This document shows, piece after piece, positions 1 through 8,396 of a stretch of DNA of 64,000 bases (position 1 is the stretch's first letter; the number at the start of each line of letters is the position of its first letter). Position numbers and translations under genes: made by a program. Source of the DNA: Paractinoplanes abujensis. Its GTDB lineage: Bacteria; Actinomycetota; Actinomycetes; Mycobacteriales; Micromonosporaceae. The stretch covers positions 7,626,001 through 7,690,000 of the forward strand of contig NZ_JACHMF010000001.1 of assembly GCF_014204895.1 (NCBI RefSeq). Reading direction: 5' to 3'. The notes below the pieces were generated by a model. The model ran no database searches and was not told where the DNA came from. It saw nothing but the letters and a program-made list of their open reading frames with translations.

Positions 1-99
1 GGCGGCGAGAACTGGATCGCTCTCGTGATGATCCTGGTCGGAAGCCTGACGTACGCTGTTTACTCCTATCGCCTGATCCTGAAGGGGCGGTTGCCGTAA
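1..99 (+). CDS. C-terminal end of a membrane protein (partial)
   Basis: An open frame enters from the left edge and ends at TAA (97-99). The last 32 residues contain a hydrophobic stretch (WIALVMILVGSLTYAVY) followed by a short basic tail (RLILKGRLP), which fits a final transmembrane helix with a cytoplasmic end. The gene lies 24 bp before the VanW gene on the same strand and may share its transcript. Too little is present to name a family. Confidence 0.55.
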   Translation, partial: GGENWIALVMILVGSLTYAVYSYRLILKGRLP

Positions 100-123
100 C
101 CAACGCCACGGTGAGGTGAGCAC

Positions 124-1995
124 GTGACGTCGTCGGAATGGTTCGGTCCGCAGCCGTCCTCGGGAGCGAGGCCGGACGACACCGTCATTCTCAACGAGAC
201 TCCCGACGGCACCGTTGCGACCCCCGATGGGGCGGATGCCACGGTTGCGCTGCCCACCAGCTCGGAAACGGTGATCATCCCGCCGCCGCGTCCGGTGCCG
301 CCGCAGGAAAAGATCGAGACCCCACCTCCGCCGCCCCGGAAGCGTCGCCGCCGGCCGGTGGCGGTCGCGGTGGTCGCGCTGCTGGGTGCCGGCGCGGCGG
401 GCTCGGCGGCGTACGCGACCACCGGAGACATCCCGCGCGGCGTCGAGGTGCTCGGTCTCAGCCTGGGCGCGCTCACCCTGGCCGAGGCCGAGAAGGCCTT
501 GCGGGAGCACGTCGCGACCCGCTCGGCCCAGCCGGCCCGCGTCCGCCTCGACGGTCAGGACGTCACGGTCACGCCCGCGTCGGTCGACCTCACCTTCGAC
601 GTGCCGGCCACCGTCGACGCGGCCGCCACCAGCGGCATCCGGCTCTTCGGGACCAAAACCATTCCCCCCGCCGTACGGGTTGACGAGACCAAACTCGAGA
701 CGGCGCTCCGCAAGCAGCTGGACCCGGAGCGCGTCACCGTGCTGCGACCCGCGATCGCCTTCCGCGGCGTCACACCCGTGGCCCGGTACGCGAAAGCCGG
801 TGTCGATCTGGACCGTGCGCTCGCAGCCGAGCGGGTCAAGGCGGCCTGGCCGACCGGCGGGGTGGCCGACGTGCCGCTCACCGAACGCACCCCGGTGATG
901 ACTGACGAGCAGGTCGACGCGCTGGTCGAAGGCGTCGCCAAACCCGCCGTGGCCGCACCGGTGACGGTCACCGTGGGCGGCGAATCGATCGAACTCGGCC
1001 CCGCGGCCATCGCGAAGGGTCTGGTCTTCCGGCCCGACGGCCAGGGCCGGCTGAGCCCGGCGATCGATGCCAAGCGGTTGCGCGCGGCCGGCGCCACCGC
1101 GTTCGGCCCCGTCGAGACCCCCGCCGAACCGGCCACCGTACGTCTGCGGAACGGCCGGCCGCAGGTCGTGCCGGGCACCCCCGGCCGCCTGGTCGACGTG
1201 GCCAAGCTCGGTCCCGAGCTGCTCGAGGTGCTGCCGGCGACAGGGCCGCGCAAGGTCACCGGCGTGCTCGCGGCGGCCGAGCCGGAGACGAGTGCGGCCG
1301 ACGTGACCAAGCTCGGCATCAAGCAGAAGGTGTCGACCTTCACGACGTACTTCACCGGCGGCCGCAACGCCCCGCGCAGCCAGAACATCATCACGATCGC
1401 CAAGGCCGTGGACGGCGCGGTCGTCCAGCCGGGCGCGACGTTCTCGCTGAACCGGCACACCGGCGAGCGCACCTACGCCAAGGGCTACAAGGACGCGCCG
1501 GTGATCGTCGGCGGCGTGCTCGAGCCGGGCGTCGGCGGTGGCGCCTCGCAGTTCACGACGACGCTGTTCAACGCGGCCTACTACGCGGGCCTGCAGGACG
1601 TCGAGCACAAGCCGCACTCGTTCTACTTCTCGCGCTACCCGTCGGTCATCGAGGCGACGATCTTCTACCCCACGCTGGATCTCAAATTCAAGAACACGAC
1701 CCCGTACGGGATCCTGATCGACACCGCCACCACCGGGCGCTCGGTGACCGTCACGTTGTGGAGCACCAAGGTCTACGACAGCGTGAAGACCGTCTACGGC
1801 CCCCGGCGCAACCAGACCAGCCCGCCCACCGTGCGGCGCGAAGCCGGCCCGAAATGCATTTCTACCAGCGGACTCCCAGGCTTCACCCAGGACGCATGGC
1901 GCGTCATCCGCAAGGATGGCCAGGAGGTCGAGCGCAAGAAGTTCACTTGGCGTTACGATCCCGAGCCACGATTCGTCTGCGGCGGCACGGAGTAG
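124..1995 (+). CDS. VanW family protein with peptidoglycan-binding repeats
   Basis: 623 residues from a GTG preceded by a GGTGAGGTGAG Shine-Dalgarno. Layout: a Pro/Thr-rich cytoplasmic N-terminus (about 1-75), a basic patch RKRRRR, one transmembrane helix (about 78-97), an extracytoplasmic region resembling the PG_binding_4 repeats that precede VanW domains (about 100-390), then the VanW domain (about 400-560) with GATFSLNRHTGER and GGGASQFTTTLFNAAY. Such proteins are anchored cell-wall proteins. The VanW name comes from vancomycin clusters, but chromosomal actinobacterial copies like this are not evidence of glycopeptide resistance. No vanRSHAX genes are nearby. Role inferred: cell-envelope maintenance. 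Confidence 0.88.
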   Translation: MTSSEWFGPQPSSGARPDDTVILNETPDGTVATPDGADATVALPTSSETVIIPPPRPVPPQEKIETPPPPPRKRRRRPVAVAVVALLGAGAAGSAAYATTGDIPRGVEVLGLSLGALTLAEAEKALREHVATRSAQPARVRLDGQDVTVTPASVDLTFDVPATVDAAATSGIRLFGTKTIPPAVRVDETKLETALRKQLDPERVTVLRPAIAFRGVTPVARYAKAGVDLDRALAAERVKAAWPTGGVADVPLTERTPVMTDEQVDALVEGVAKPAVAAPVTVTVGGESIELGPAAIAKGLVFRPDGQGRLSPAIDAKRLRAAGATAFGPVETPAEPATVRLRNGRPQVVPGTPGRLVDVAKLGPELLEVLPATGPRKVTGVLAAAEPETSAADVTKLGIKQKVSTFTTYFTGGRNAPRSQNIITIAKAVDGAVVQPGATFSLNRHTGERTYAKGYKDAPVIVGGVLEPGVGGGASQFTTTLFNAAYYAGLQDVEHKPHSFYFSRYPSVIEATIFYPTLDLKFKNTTPYGILIDTATTGRSVTVTLWSTKVYDSVKTVYGPRRNQTSPPTVRREAGPKCISTSGLPGFTQDAWRVIRKDGQEVERKKFTWRYDPEPRFVCGGTE

Positions 1996-2022
1996 TCCGC
2001 CGGGCAGGTTCCGGGAGGGCAT

Positions 2023-2493
2023 ATGAGACAGCAGCGCTGGTTCCCGATCGTGGCGCTGGCGGTCGGGCTGTTCGCCATCAACGTGGTGGCCCGCCTGATC
2101 ACCCGGTTCGCGTTCGACGACAACGACGCCGCCGAGACCCGCACCACGGTGATCATGTTTGCGCTGATCGGCGTGGTGCTGGCCGGCTACGCGTTCCGCG
2201 CGTCGCACCGCCGCCCGCCGTCGGAGTGGCTCGTGCCCGACTGGGTCGCCGGCGTGGCCGGCGCGATGGTGCTGACCCTCCTGGTGGGACCGTTCGTCAG
2301 CGGTGACCAGCCGTTCTCCGGCGGCTCCGACCACTTCTTCGCGCAGATCGCCCTGTACGCGGCGTTCGCCGGTGGCGGCACCCTGGTCGGGTACTGGATC
2401 TCGGTCGCGCTGGGCCACGACTACCGGTCCCGCTCGCTCAAGGCCTACTCCGAGACGCGCCAGGCCAAGCCGCGCAAGATCGTTCGCCGTTAG
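2023..2493 (+). CDS. Conserved four-helix membrane protein, function unknown
   Basis: 156 residues from ATG with GGGAGGG about 6 bp upstream. About four hydrophobic segments are visible (near residues 5-22, 46-62, 77-95 and 108-128), with a basic C-terminal tail ending KPRKIVRR. It lies 27 bp after the VanW gene and is probably co-transcribed with it. No recognisable catalytic motif. Its TAG stop overlaps the TAA stop of the convergent GNAT gene by 4 bp (2490-2493). Confidence 0.75.
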   Translation: MRQQRWFPIVALAVGLFAINVVARLITRFAFDDNDAAETRTTVIMFALIGVVLAGYAFRASHRRPPSEWLVPDWVAGVAGAMVLTLLVGPFVSGDQPFSGGSDHFFAQIALYAAFAGGGTLVGYWISVALGHDYRSRSLKAYSETRQAKPRKIVRR

Positions 2494-3455
2494 GGAGCCG
2501 GCGCCTCCCGGGTCAGGTAGGTGTGGTGGGTCGTGAACCCGGCCCGGCCGTAGAGGGCGACCGCGCTCGTGTTGCGCTCCTCGACCTGCAGATAGGCCCG
2601 GGAGCTGCCGTGCTGGGCGCCCCACAGGGCCAGCGCGCGCAGCACGTGCCGGGCCAGGCCCTGCCGGCGGGCGTGCGGTGCCGTCTGCAGCAGCGCCACG
2701 CCGAGCCAGCGGTCCGCCCCGGTGACCGCGCCCCGGCCCACCGCGAGCAGACCCCCGTCGGCGTCGCGGACCTGGGCGAACACGACATCGGCGGGCGCGG
2801 TCAGGATGCGGGCGGCGGCCGGCGGCAGCGTGCCCTTGTGCTCGGCGACCATGGCGAACCAGTCGTCGCCCGGGCTGTCGGCCAGCTCCACCGGGGGCAG
2901 CTCGGGCCGGACCGGCAGCGCGCCGGTCAGAGCGGGCAGCGCCGCCGTCTGCACCAGGGTGAGCGGCCGGGCACCCCAGCCGCGCGCGTCCAGGGCGGCG
3001 TTGACCGGGGCCGCCAGCGGCATCGGCGCGTTGATCAGCGGCCGCTGTCCGTGTGCCGAATACCACTCCTCGACCGCGTCGATGGCGGCCTCGAGCGGGC
3101 GGTCGGGATCGCCCACCGCCAGGGCCGAATTCGCCCGGCCCGTCCAGTTCTCGGCGGCCCGCAGCAGCCAGCCACCCAGCTTGGCCTGCGTCGGGGCCGG
3201 CCAGGCGTCGTTGGCGGCCAGCTCGAGGGCGATCACCTCGGCCGCGGGCGGGCGACGGGCCGGTGGCACCCGTTTCGCGCGATGAACCTCACGGAGGGGG
3301 ACGCGGACGGTGCCCTTCTCTGTGGCGATCGTAAGATCGGTCTCGGTGAGATCGACCAGCTCACCGAGGGCATCCGTGTAGAGCGTCCGATTCTGGGAAA
3401 CGCCTACAATTCGGCGTACCACCACCCGGTGTCCCACATCCTGCCGACGGAGCAC
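2490..3455 (-). CDS. GNAT acetyltransferase, probable CG3035-type N-acetylglutamate synthase
   Basis: 321 residues from GTG 3455, with GGAGG just upstream. The N-terminal about 62 residues form a small beta-rich SH3-like domain (GHRVVVRRIVG... VRVPLREVHRAK). A linker region follows (EEWYSAHGQRPLINAPMP), then a C-terminal GNAT fold with the acetyl-CoA loop RRQGLA and a terminal VEERNTSAVALYGRAGF motif. This arrangement matches the corynebacterial CG3035 family, described as making N-acetylglutamate, the first step of arginine synthesis. The biochemical assignment is by family resemblance only; a generic GNAT remains possible. It is divergent from fdxA with an 82-bp spacer. Confidence 0.7.
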   Translation of the reverse strand: MLRRQDVGHRVVVRRIVGVSQNRTLYTDALGELVDLTETDLTIATEKGTVRVPLREVHRAKRVPPARRPPAAEVIALELAANDAWPAPTQAKLGGWLLRAAENWTGRANSALAVGDPDRPLEAAIDAVEEWYSAHGQRPLINAPMPLAAPVNAALDARGWGARPLTLVQTAALPALTGALPVRPELPPVELADSPGDDWFAMVAEHKGTLPPAAARILTAPADVVFAQVRDADGGLLAVGRGAVTGADRWLGVALLQTAPHARRQGLARHVLRALALWGAQHGSSRAYLQVEERNTSAVALYGRAGFTTHHTYLTREAPAP

Positions 3456-3537
3456 GTGTCACCTCCTCCGGCGGTGATACTAGGCTCTGCAACTGTCGCC
3501 GGCGGTCCCCGCGGCGTGGCTTTGGAGGGAAAGACCC

Positions 3538-3861
3538 GTGACCTACATCATCGCTGAGCCCTGCGTCGATGTGCTCGACAAGGCATGCATCGAGGAATGC
3601 CCGGTCGACTGCATCTACGAGGGCAACCGGATGCTCTACATCCACCCCGATGAGTGCGTCGACTGCGGGGCCTGTGAGCCGGTCTGCCCCGTCGAGGCGA
3701 TCTTCTACGAGGACGACGTCCCCGACCAGTGGAAGGAGTACACGACGGCGAACTACGAGTTCTTCGAGGACCTCGGCTCGCCCGGCGGTGCCGCCAAGGT
3801 CGGCAAGATCGAGAAGGACACGCCGTTCGTGGCCTCGCAGCCGCCCCGGGGCGAGAGCTGA
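3538..3861 (+). CDS. fdxA: 7Fe ferredoxin FdxA/FdxC type
   Basis: 107 residues from GTG 3538, preceded by GGAGGG. Cysteines at about 9, 17, 21, 25, 40, 43, 46 and 50 ([11 protein letters not shown] and [12 protein letters not shown]) give one [3Fe-4S]-type and one [4Fe-4S] site, the classical actinobacterial seven-iron ferredoxin. It is a soluble low-potential electron carrier that can feed redox enzymes such as P450s. It sits directly upstream of dapC, overlapping it by about 4 bp, the same pairing as fdxC-dapC in mycobacteria. The long C-terminal tail ending PPRGES is usual for the family. Confidence 0.95.
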   Translation: MTYIIAEPCVDVLDKACIEECPVDCIYEGNRMLYIHPDECVDCGACEPVCPVEAIFYEDDVPDQWKEYTTANYEFFEDLGSPGGAAKVGKIEKDTPFVASQPPRGES

Positions 3862-4961
3862 GCGGGCTGTCCGCGGCCCTGCCCGACTTCCCCTGGGATC
3901 TGCTCGAGCCGGCCAAGGCCCGGGCCGCCGCGCATCCCGACGGGATCGTCGACCTCTCGGTCGGCACCCCCGTCGACCCGGTGCCGTCGCTGATCCGGCG
4001 CGCCCTCGCGGACGCGTCGGATGCGCCGGGCTATCCGCTCACCGCGGGCACCCCGGCTCTGCGCTCGGCGATCGCGCAGTGGCTGGCCCGCGAGTGCGGC
4101 GCCTCCGGCCGGCCCGGTGTGCTGCCCACGATCGGCTCCAAGGAGCTGGTCGCCTGGCTGCCCACCCTTCTCGGCGTCGGCCCCGGCGACACGGTGGTGA
4201 TCCCGTCCGTCGGCTACCCGACGTACGAGGTCGGCGTGCGCCTGGCCGGGGCCAAGGTCGTCCGGTCCGACGCGCTGACCGCCGTCGGGCCCGACCCGTC
4301 CGTACGGCTGGTCTGGATCAACTCGCCGAGTAACCCGACCGGCCAGGTGCTGCCCGTCGAGCACCTGCGCAAGGTTGTGGCCTGGGCCCGCGAGCGTGGC
4401 GCGGTGGTCATCAGCGACGAGTGCTACCTGTCGCTGGGCTGGGAGACGAAGCCCGTCTCGGTGCTCGACGACGAGGTGACCGGCGGCGACTACACCGGCG
4501 TGCTGGCCGTGCACTCGCTGTCCAAGCGGTCCAACCTGGCCGGCTACCGCGCCGGCTTCGTGGGCGGTGACCCGGCGCTGATCGGCGAACTGCTCGCCGT
4601 CCGCAAGCACGCGGGCATGATCGTGCCCGCCCCCGTGCAGGCCGCGATGATTGCTGCGCTGGGCGACGAGGAGCACGTGGCCGCGCAACGCTCGGTCTAC
4701 GCCGCGCGCCGCGACCAGCTCCGGGCCGCCCTTACCGCGGCGGGCTTCGAGATCAGCCACTCCGAGGCCGGCCTCTACCTGTGGTCGACCCGTGGCGAAG
4801 ACTCCTGGAAGACCGTCGACTGGCTCGCCGAGCGGGGGATCCTGGCCGCTCCGGGCGCCTTTTACGGCCCGGCCGCGGAACAACACGTACGGGTCGCGCT
4901 GACCGCCACCGACGAGCGCGTGGCCGCCGCCGTCGCCCGGCTGTCCGGAAACCGTACGTGA
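3858..4961 (+). CDS. dapC: N-succinyldiaminopimelate aminotransferase
   Basis: About 367 residues. Class I/II PLP aminotransferase with NSPSNPTG (substrate/PLP loop), [11 protein letters not shown], and the PLP lysine in [15 protein letters not shown]. In the succinylase branch of lysine/meso-DAP synthesis it converts N-succinyl-2-amino-6-ketopimelate to N-succinyl-LL-DAP. dapD and dapE lie about 16 kb downstream. The start is uncertain. The reading frame is open upstream, but the first family-like residues ([15 protein letters not shown]) begin at CTG 3858, which overlaps the fdxA TGA. No ATG, GTG or TTG is in phase there, so a CTG start with translational coupling to fdxA is my choice. Confidence 0.87.
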   Translation: MSGLSAALPDFPWDLLEPAKARAAAHPDGIVDLSVGTPVDPVPSLIRRALADASDAPGYPLTAGTPALRSAIAQWLARECGASGRPGVLPTIGSKELVAWLPTLLGVGPGDTVVIPSVGYPTYEVGVRLAGAKVVRSDALTAVGPDPSVRLVWINSPSNPTGQVLPVEHLRKVVAWARERGAVVISDECYLSLGWETKPVSVLDDEVTGGDYTGVLAVHSLSKRSNLAGYRAGFVGGDPALIGELLAVRKHAGMIVPAPVQAAMIAALGDEEHVAAQRSVYAARRDQLRAALTAAGFEISHSEAGLYLWSTRGEDSWKTVDWLAERGILAAPGAFYGPAAEQHVRVALTATDERVAAAVARLSGNRT

Positions 4962-5048
4962 TCATGGTATTGCGGACCGCTTTGTGATGTAGACAACGGT
5001 CGTCACCCTCGGTGCGTTGCGAGACGACGTGGCTACGGAGGGGCGGTC

Positions 5049-5289
5049 GTGAGTGACGGCGCGCTGGTCACGGCCGCGACCGAGGCGCAGGCGCGACGCG
5101 AGGCCGCGGGCCGAGCCGTCCCGGTCACCGACGGGCACACCGGAGCAGAAACCCGCCCCGAACGGGGTCTCGTCGACGTCCACTGACGACAGCGGCGTGC
5201 CGCCGTGGCTGATCGTGACCGTCGGCGTGCTGGTTCCGGTCGTCGGGGTGTCAGTCCTCACGCTCGTTCGGGCACGCCGAAGTTCCTGA
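5049..5289 (+). CDS. Small single-pass membrane protein, possibly frameshifted
   Basis: Two overlapping frames carry the coding signal here. Frame A starts at GTG 5049 (VSDGALVTAATEAQARREAAG) with codon-like third positions, but stops at 5186. Frame B (GTG 5053) has an Arg-rich, implausible N-terminus but a convincing C-terminus: PAPNGVSSTSTDDSGVPPW, then a transmembrane segment LIVTVGVLVPVVGVSVLTLV and RARRSS, stopping at 5289. GC3 preference appears to switch from A to B near 5140-5160. I read this as one about 80-residue membrane protein with a +1 shift, either a real frameshift, recoding or a base error. No family recognised. Confidence 0.35.
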
Positions 5290-5378
5290 TAACGGCTCGG
5301 TCGGCCACCCGATACGGGCGCTCGCCGCGGTCGATACCTGCGCTACCCTCGGTGTTACCGGAGATCGGGGGAGCGCCG

Positions 5379-5834
5379 GTGAAAAACACAATCAATGGTG
5401 TGGACCGCACGGGCTCGGCCTACGCGGTCGTCGACCCGGTGGGTCGATTCGTCGATATTGGACTGCGTCCCGGCTGGTGGCCGGCGCTGGGCCCGGTTCG
5501 TGTGGCCGCGGCCCTGGTCGAGGCGCTGGAAGCGGCGCGCATGCAGGCGGCACTGGCGCCGCTCGTGCAGCGCGGCGAGGGGCGCGACAGGGCTCGTTCG
5601 CGCATCACCGCGGCGTACAGGCTGATCGACGAGGGGCGGGAACAGCCGGCCCTTCAAGTGATCATCGGTCCGCGCGGCCTGTTCCGGCTGCATGTGCGGG
5701 GCGGCCGCGTCGACGGTGCCGAGGTCGGCCCGGTCACGCCGGCCGACACCGAGCGGATCGCCGCCGACGCCCGCGACGTGCTGACCGAGCTGGCCGGCGG
5801 GCGGGTTGGCGCCCGATACGCCCCAGCAGGCTGA
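5379..5834 (+). CDS. Hypothetical protein, 151 residues
   Basis: Starts at GTG 5379 after GGGGGAG; the open frame further upstream has shadow-like composition. No signal peptide or membrane segment. The middle is helical and Arg/Ala-rich (ALVEALEAARMQAALAPL). A beta-type segment follows (PALQVIIGPRGLFRLHVRGGRVDGAEVGP), ending with a helix (DTERIAADARDVLTELAGG). No family recognised. It may be transcribed with the small membrane gene upstream. Confidence 0.65.
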   Translation: MKNTINGVDRTGSAYAVVDPVGRFVDIGLRPGWWPALGPVRVAAALVEALEAARMQAALAPLVQRGEGRDRARSRITAAYRLIDEGREQPALQVIIGPRGLFRLHVRGGRVDGAEVGPVTPADTERIAADARDVLTELAGGRVGARYAPAG

Positions 5835-5872
5835 ACTCAGCGCCGCCCGCCCTCGCCTAGCGGGCCGAGCTC

Positions 5873-5968
5873 ACGTCCGGCGGGCGGTCTGGGTCTACGT
5901 GCGGCGGGCTGGGCTTACGTCCGGCGGGCGCGGCTCATGTCGAGCAGGGTTGGGCCCACGTCCGGCGG
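5873..5968. repeat. Four copies of a 13-bp ACGTCCGGCGGGC-type direct repeat
   Basis: ACGTCCGGCGGGC begins at 5873 and 5917, with variants at 5897 (one mismatch) and 5958 (truncated). They lie in the gene-free 5835-6329 spacer. Spacing is irregular (24, 20 and 41 bp), and no reading frame is credible here. Confidence 0.6.
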
Positions 5969-6096
5969 CGGACGATGCTTCCCGCAGGGCGATCCAACGG
6001 CGACCGGCGCCGCCGAGCGCGCTCCGAGCCGAGTGGCGAAGCGTCTGCCGGGACGGGCGGCCTGAGGCGCGACGCTCCAACGGCGAAGCGCCCGGG

Positions 6097-6300
6097 TGAC
6101 CGGTGGCGAATCACGAGGGACCAGTGGCTGAGCACGGGGACCGGTGGCTGAGCCCGGGAGACCGGTGGCTGAGCACGGGGACCGGTGGCTGAGCGCGGGA
6201 GACCGGTGGCGGACCGCGGATGACTGATGGCGGGGCGCGGGTGACTGTGGCGGAGCGCGCTGGGATCAGTGGCGCGCGCGGGGCCGGTGGCGGAGAGCGC
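6097..6300. repeat. Degenerate about 20-bp tandem repeat array, 9-10 units
   Basis: Units of the form GACCGGTGGCTGAGCACGG recur head to tail. The best-kept copies are at about 6118-6200, and the motif decays toward TGGCGGAGCGCG near 6300. Unit length drifts between 19 and 22 bp, so the array cannot keep one reading frame. It ends about 30 bp before the SIMPL gene. Confidence 0.75.
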
Positions 6301-6329
6301 GATGGGTCGCCGCCGGGTAGCGTCGGGGC

Positions 6330-6983
6330 ATGGCGGAGCAACCGATGATCGTGGTTCGCGGCGAGGCGTCCCGTGAGGTGCCGCCCGAGCAGGCGCTTCT
6401 CACGGTCACCCTGTCGGCGCGTGACCGAGACCGTGAGGCCGTGGTCAACCGCCTGCTCGAACGTTCCGGTGAGCTGCACACCCTGCTGGCCGAGGCCGGC
6501 CCGGGTGACGCCGTCGAGCGTCGCGAGACCGGTGGCGTGCACGTGCTGCCCGAGCTGAAGCGGGGCAGTGAGCGCGTGGTGGCGTACACGGGCAGCATCG
6601 CCACGACGGTGACCGTGACCGATTTCGAGCCGCTCGGTCAGTTGCTGCTGCGGCTGGCCCGGCTCGAGCACGCGGCGGTGTCGGGCCCGTGGTGGCAGCT
6701 GCGGCCGGGCAGCCGGGCCGGCGCCGAGGTGCGGCGTGAGGCGATCGCCGATGCCCTGGCCCGGGCCCGGGAGTACGCCGCGGCTGTGGGGGCCGAGGTC
6801 GACAAACTGGTCGAGATCGCCGATGAGGGCGTGGGCGGCGGCCAGCCGATGATGCGGATGGCCGCGTTCGACGCGGGGGCGCCGGAGTCGTCGGGTCTCG
6901 ACGTCGACCCTCAGCCGCAGACGGTGCACGCCTCGGTCACGGTCCGCGTCACCATCACCGAACCGGATCTCGCACCGCGGTAA
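6330..6983 (+). CDS. SIMPL domain (DUF541) protein
   Basis: 217 residues. Opens with MIVVRGEASREVPPEQALLTV, the typical SIMPL start in which pre-factors of x- and y-type beta strands precede helices. Later come RREAIADALARAREYAAAVG and a Val/Thr-rich terminal strand (VHASVTVRVTIT). Family members (E. coli YggE, animal SIMPL) are linked to oxidative-stress or signalling roles, but the biochemical activity is unknown. No signal peptide, so this copy is probably cytoplasmic. Its promoter must lie in, or after, the repeat array upstream. Confidence 0.85.
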   Translation: MAEQPMIVVRGEASREVPPEQALLTVTLSARDRDREAVVNRLLERSGELHTLLAEAGPGDAVERRETGGVHVLPELKRGSERVVAYTGSIATTVTVTDFEPLGQLLLRLARLEHAAVSGPWWQLRPGSRAGAEVRREAIADALARAREYAAAVGAEVDKLVEIADEGVGGGQPMMRMAAFDAGAPESSGLDVDPQPQTVHASVTVRVTITEPDLAPR

Positions 6984-7033
6984 AACCCGGCGTTTCGGCA
7001 CGCAACGCCCCATGATCGGCAAGACTCGGCTGC

Positions 7034-8365
7034 ATGCCGAAGGGCCGCAGAGACGTGCTGCTGCGGGTGGCGAACGTCAACCCGGCCAGCGTGACCACAC
7101 ACACCGACCGGGTGCTCTACTCCGCGATCGGCGTCTTCATCCTGCTCTATTTCGTGTACGCCACGATCGGTGGCGCCGCGTTCATCGACGCCGGCTCCAA
7201 CTACCAGCACCCGTGGTATCGCTGGCTGGTCGGCCCGATGGTGGCCGCGGGCGTGGTGGCCTACGACCGGGCGGTGGTGGGGCGGGTCGCGATCAGTTAC
7301 GAGCAGCTCGAGTCGACCGACCCCCAGCATTTCCTGAGAAAACCGACTTTCGCCCTGTACGCGGGACGCCTCGGACTGGCGCTGCTGTTCGCGGTGCTGA
7401 TCACCGAGCCGTTGATGCTTTCGCGCTATCAGGGTGAGATCGACGCGCGCCTCAACGAGGTGCACAACCAGCAGTTGAGCCGGATCGACCGTACGGGTGT
7501 GGTGGGAACTTATGCCGCCCGGATCGAAGCGCTCAAGCGGGAGACAGCCGCGGACGACGCGGTGGTGAGTGGCCTGACCGACCGGGCCGCGCAGAAGCGG
7601 CAGGACGCCCGGAAGCTGTATCAGCAGGCGGTCACCGACTCGGCCGGGGACGGCGTGACCCGCGCAGCCGGTTGCCCGAGCGGCGGCTCCTGTGACCAGC
7701 TGGTCCGGCGGTCGCGTTCGCTGGACGACGAGGCCACCGCGCTCGACGTGCAGGCCGGGCGCCTGCTCGACACCCAGCGCGCGGCGCGCGAGGCCCGCTC
7801 GGAGGAGCAGGTCGAGCTGACCCGCCGGATCGCCGAGCAGCGGGAGGCCAACGAGGTCGCGGTCAAGGCGGACGCGGGCTTCGGGGCCCGTACGGCGGCC
7901 ATGTGGCACCTTGTGACCAGCGACTTCTGGGGTGTCGGGGTCTTCTATCTCGGCATCACGCTGTTGCTGGTGGCGCTGGACTGCGCCGCCGTCGGGCTCA
8001 AGTTCGCTTCCCGCGGCAACGGCTACGAGCGCAACGAGGCCCGCATCGCTCGCCGCCGCGAGCACGAGGCCACGCTGATCCATGAGCGTGAGATCCAGGA
8101 CGCGCGCACGTACGGCGAGGCGATGGCCCGGGTGGTGGCCGACGGCATCGAGGCGGCCACCCACGACGCCGAGGTGGCCCGGGATTCGGCTGAGCGGGCC
8201 AGCGCGGTGCTGCGGACGTCGGTGGTCGTGCCGCCCGAGATCCGCCGGTTGTCCTCGCACAACGGACGCCATCACCGGCCCGTGCACGCCGAGTTCCGGC
8301 ACGGCACCGACGAGGCCGGGCGGCACCGGAGCCCGCTGCGCGCGTTGCCGTCCGAGCCCGAGTAG
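7034..8365 (+). CDS. DUF4407 membrane protein with long coiled-coil loop
   Basis: 443 residues. N-terminal transmembrane pair (about 32-50 and 65-85, VLYSAIGVFILLYFVYATIGG), a third helix (about 110-130, LGLALLFAVLITEPLML), then a long charged helical region (about 145-285) with two cysteines (CPSGGSCDQL). A fourth helix follows (about 300-325, FYLGITLLLVALDCAAVGLKF), with a charged cytoplasmic tail rich in ARR/EHE heptads. This order matches DUF4407, a widespread actinobacterial family of unknown function. Short spacing to the SIMPL gene suggests joint transcription. Confidence 0.85.
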   Translation: MPKGRRDVLLRVANVNPASVTTHTDRVLYSAIGVFILLYFVYATIGGAAFIDAGSNYQHPWYRWLVGPMVAAGVVAYDRAVVGRVAISYEQLESTDPQHFLRKPTFALYAGRLGLALLFAVLITEPLMLSRYQGEIDARLNEVHNQQLSRIDRTGVVGTYAARIEALKRETAADDAVVSGLTDRAAQKRQDARKLYQQAVTDSAGDGVTRAAGCPSGGSCDQLVRRSRSLDDEATALDVQAGRLLDTQRAAREARSEEQVELTRRIAEQREANEVAVKADAGFGARTAAMWHLVTSDFWGVGVFYLGITLLLVALDCAAVGLKFASRGNGYERNEARIARRREHEATLIHEREIQDARTYGEAMARVVADGIEAATHDAEVARDSAERASAVLRTSVVVPPEIRRLSSHNGRHHRPVHAEFRHGTDEAGRHRSPLRALPSEPE

Positions 8366-8366
8366 G

Positions 8367-8388
8367 ACTATGTAGCCATGTGTATAGT
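8367..8388. promoter_or_regulatory. Probable -10 element and PadR operator dyad
   Basis: ACTAT (8367) and ATAGT (8384) form a 5-bp inverted repeat with a 12-bp gap containing GTAG/CATG. TATAGT (8383-8388) would be a good -10 box, placing the transcript start at or next to the PadR ATG (8397), so the mRNA may be leaderless. PadR regulators commonly bind ATGT-N-ACAT-like dyads over their own promoters. Operator identity is inference. Confidence 0.45.
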
Positions 8389-8396
8389 GGCGCGCC

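Noticed and set aside
124..1995. VanW gene as vancomycin resistance
   Set aside because: VanW-domain proteins are common in chromosomes; no vanHAX or two-component genes are present.
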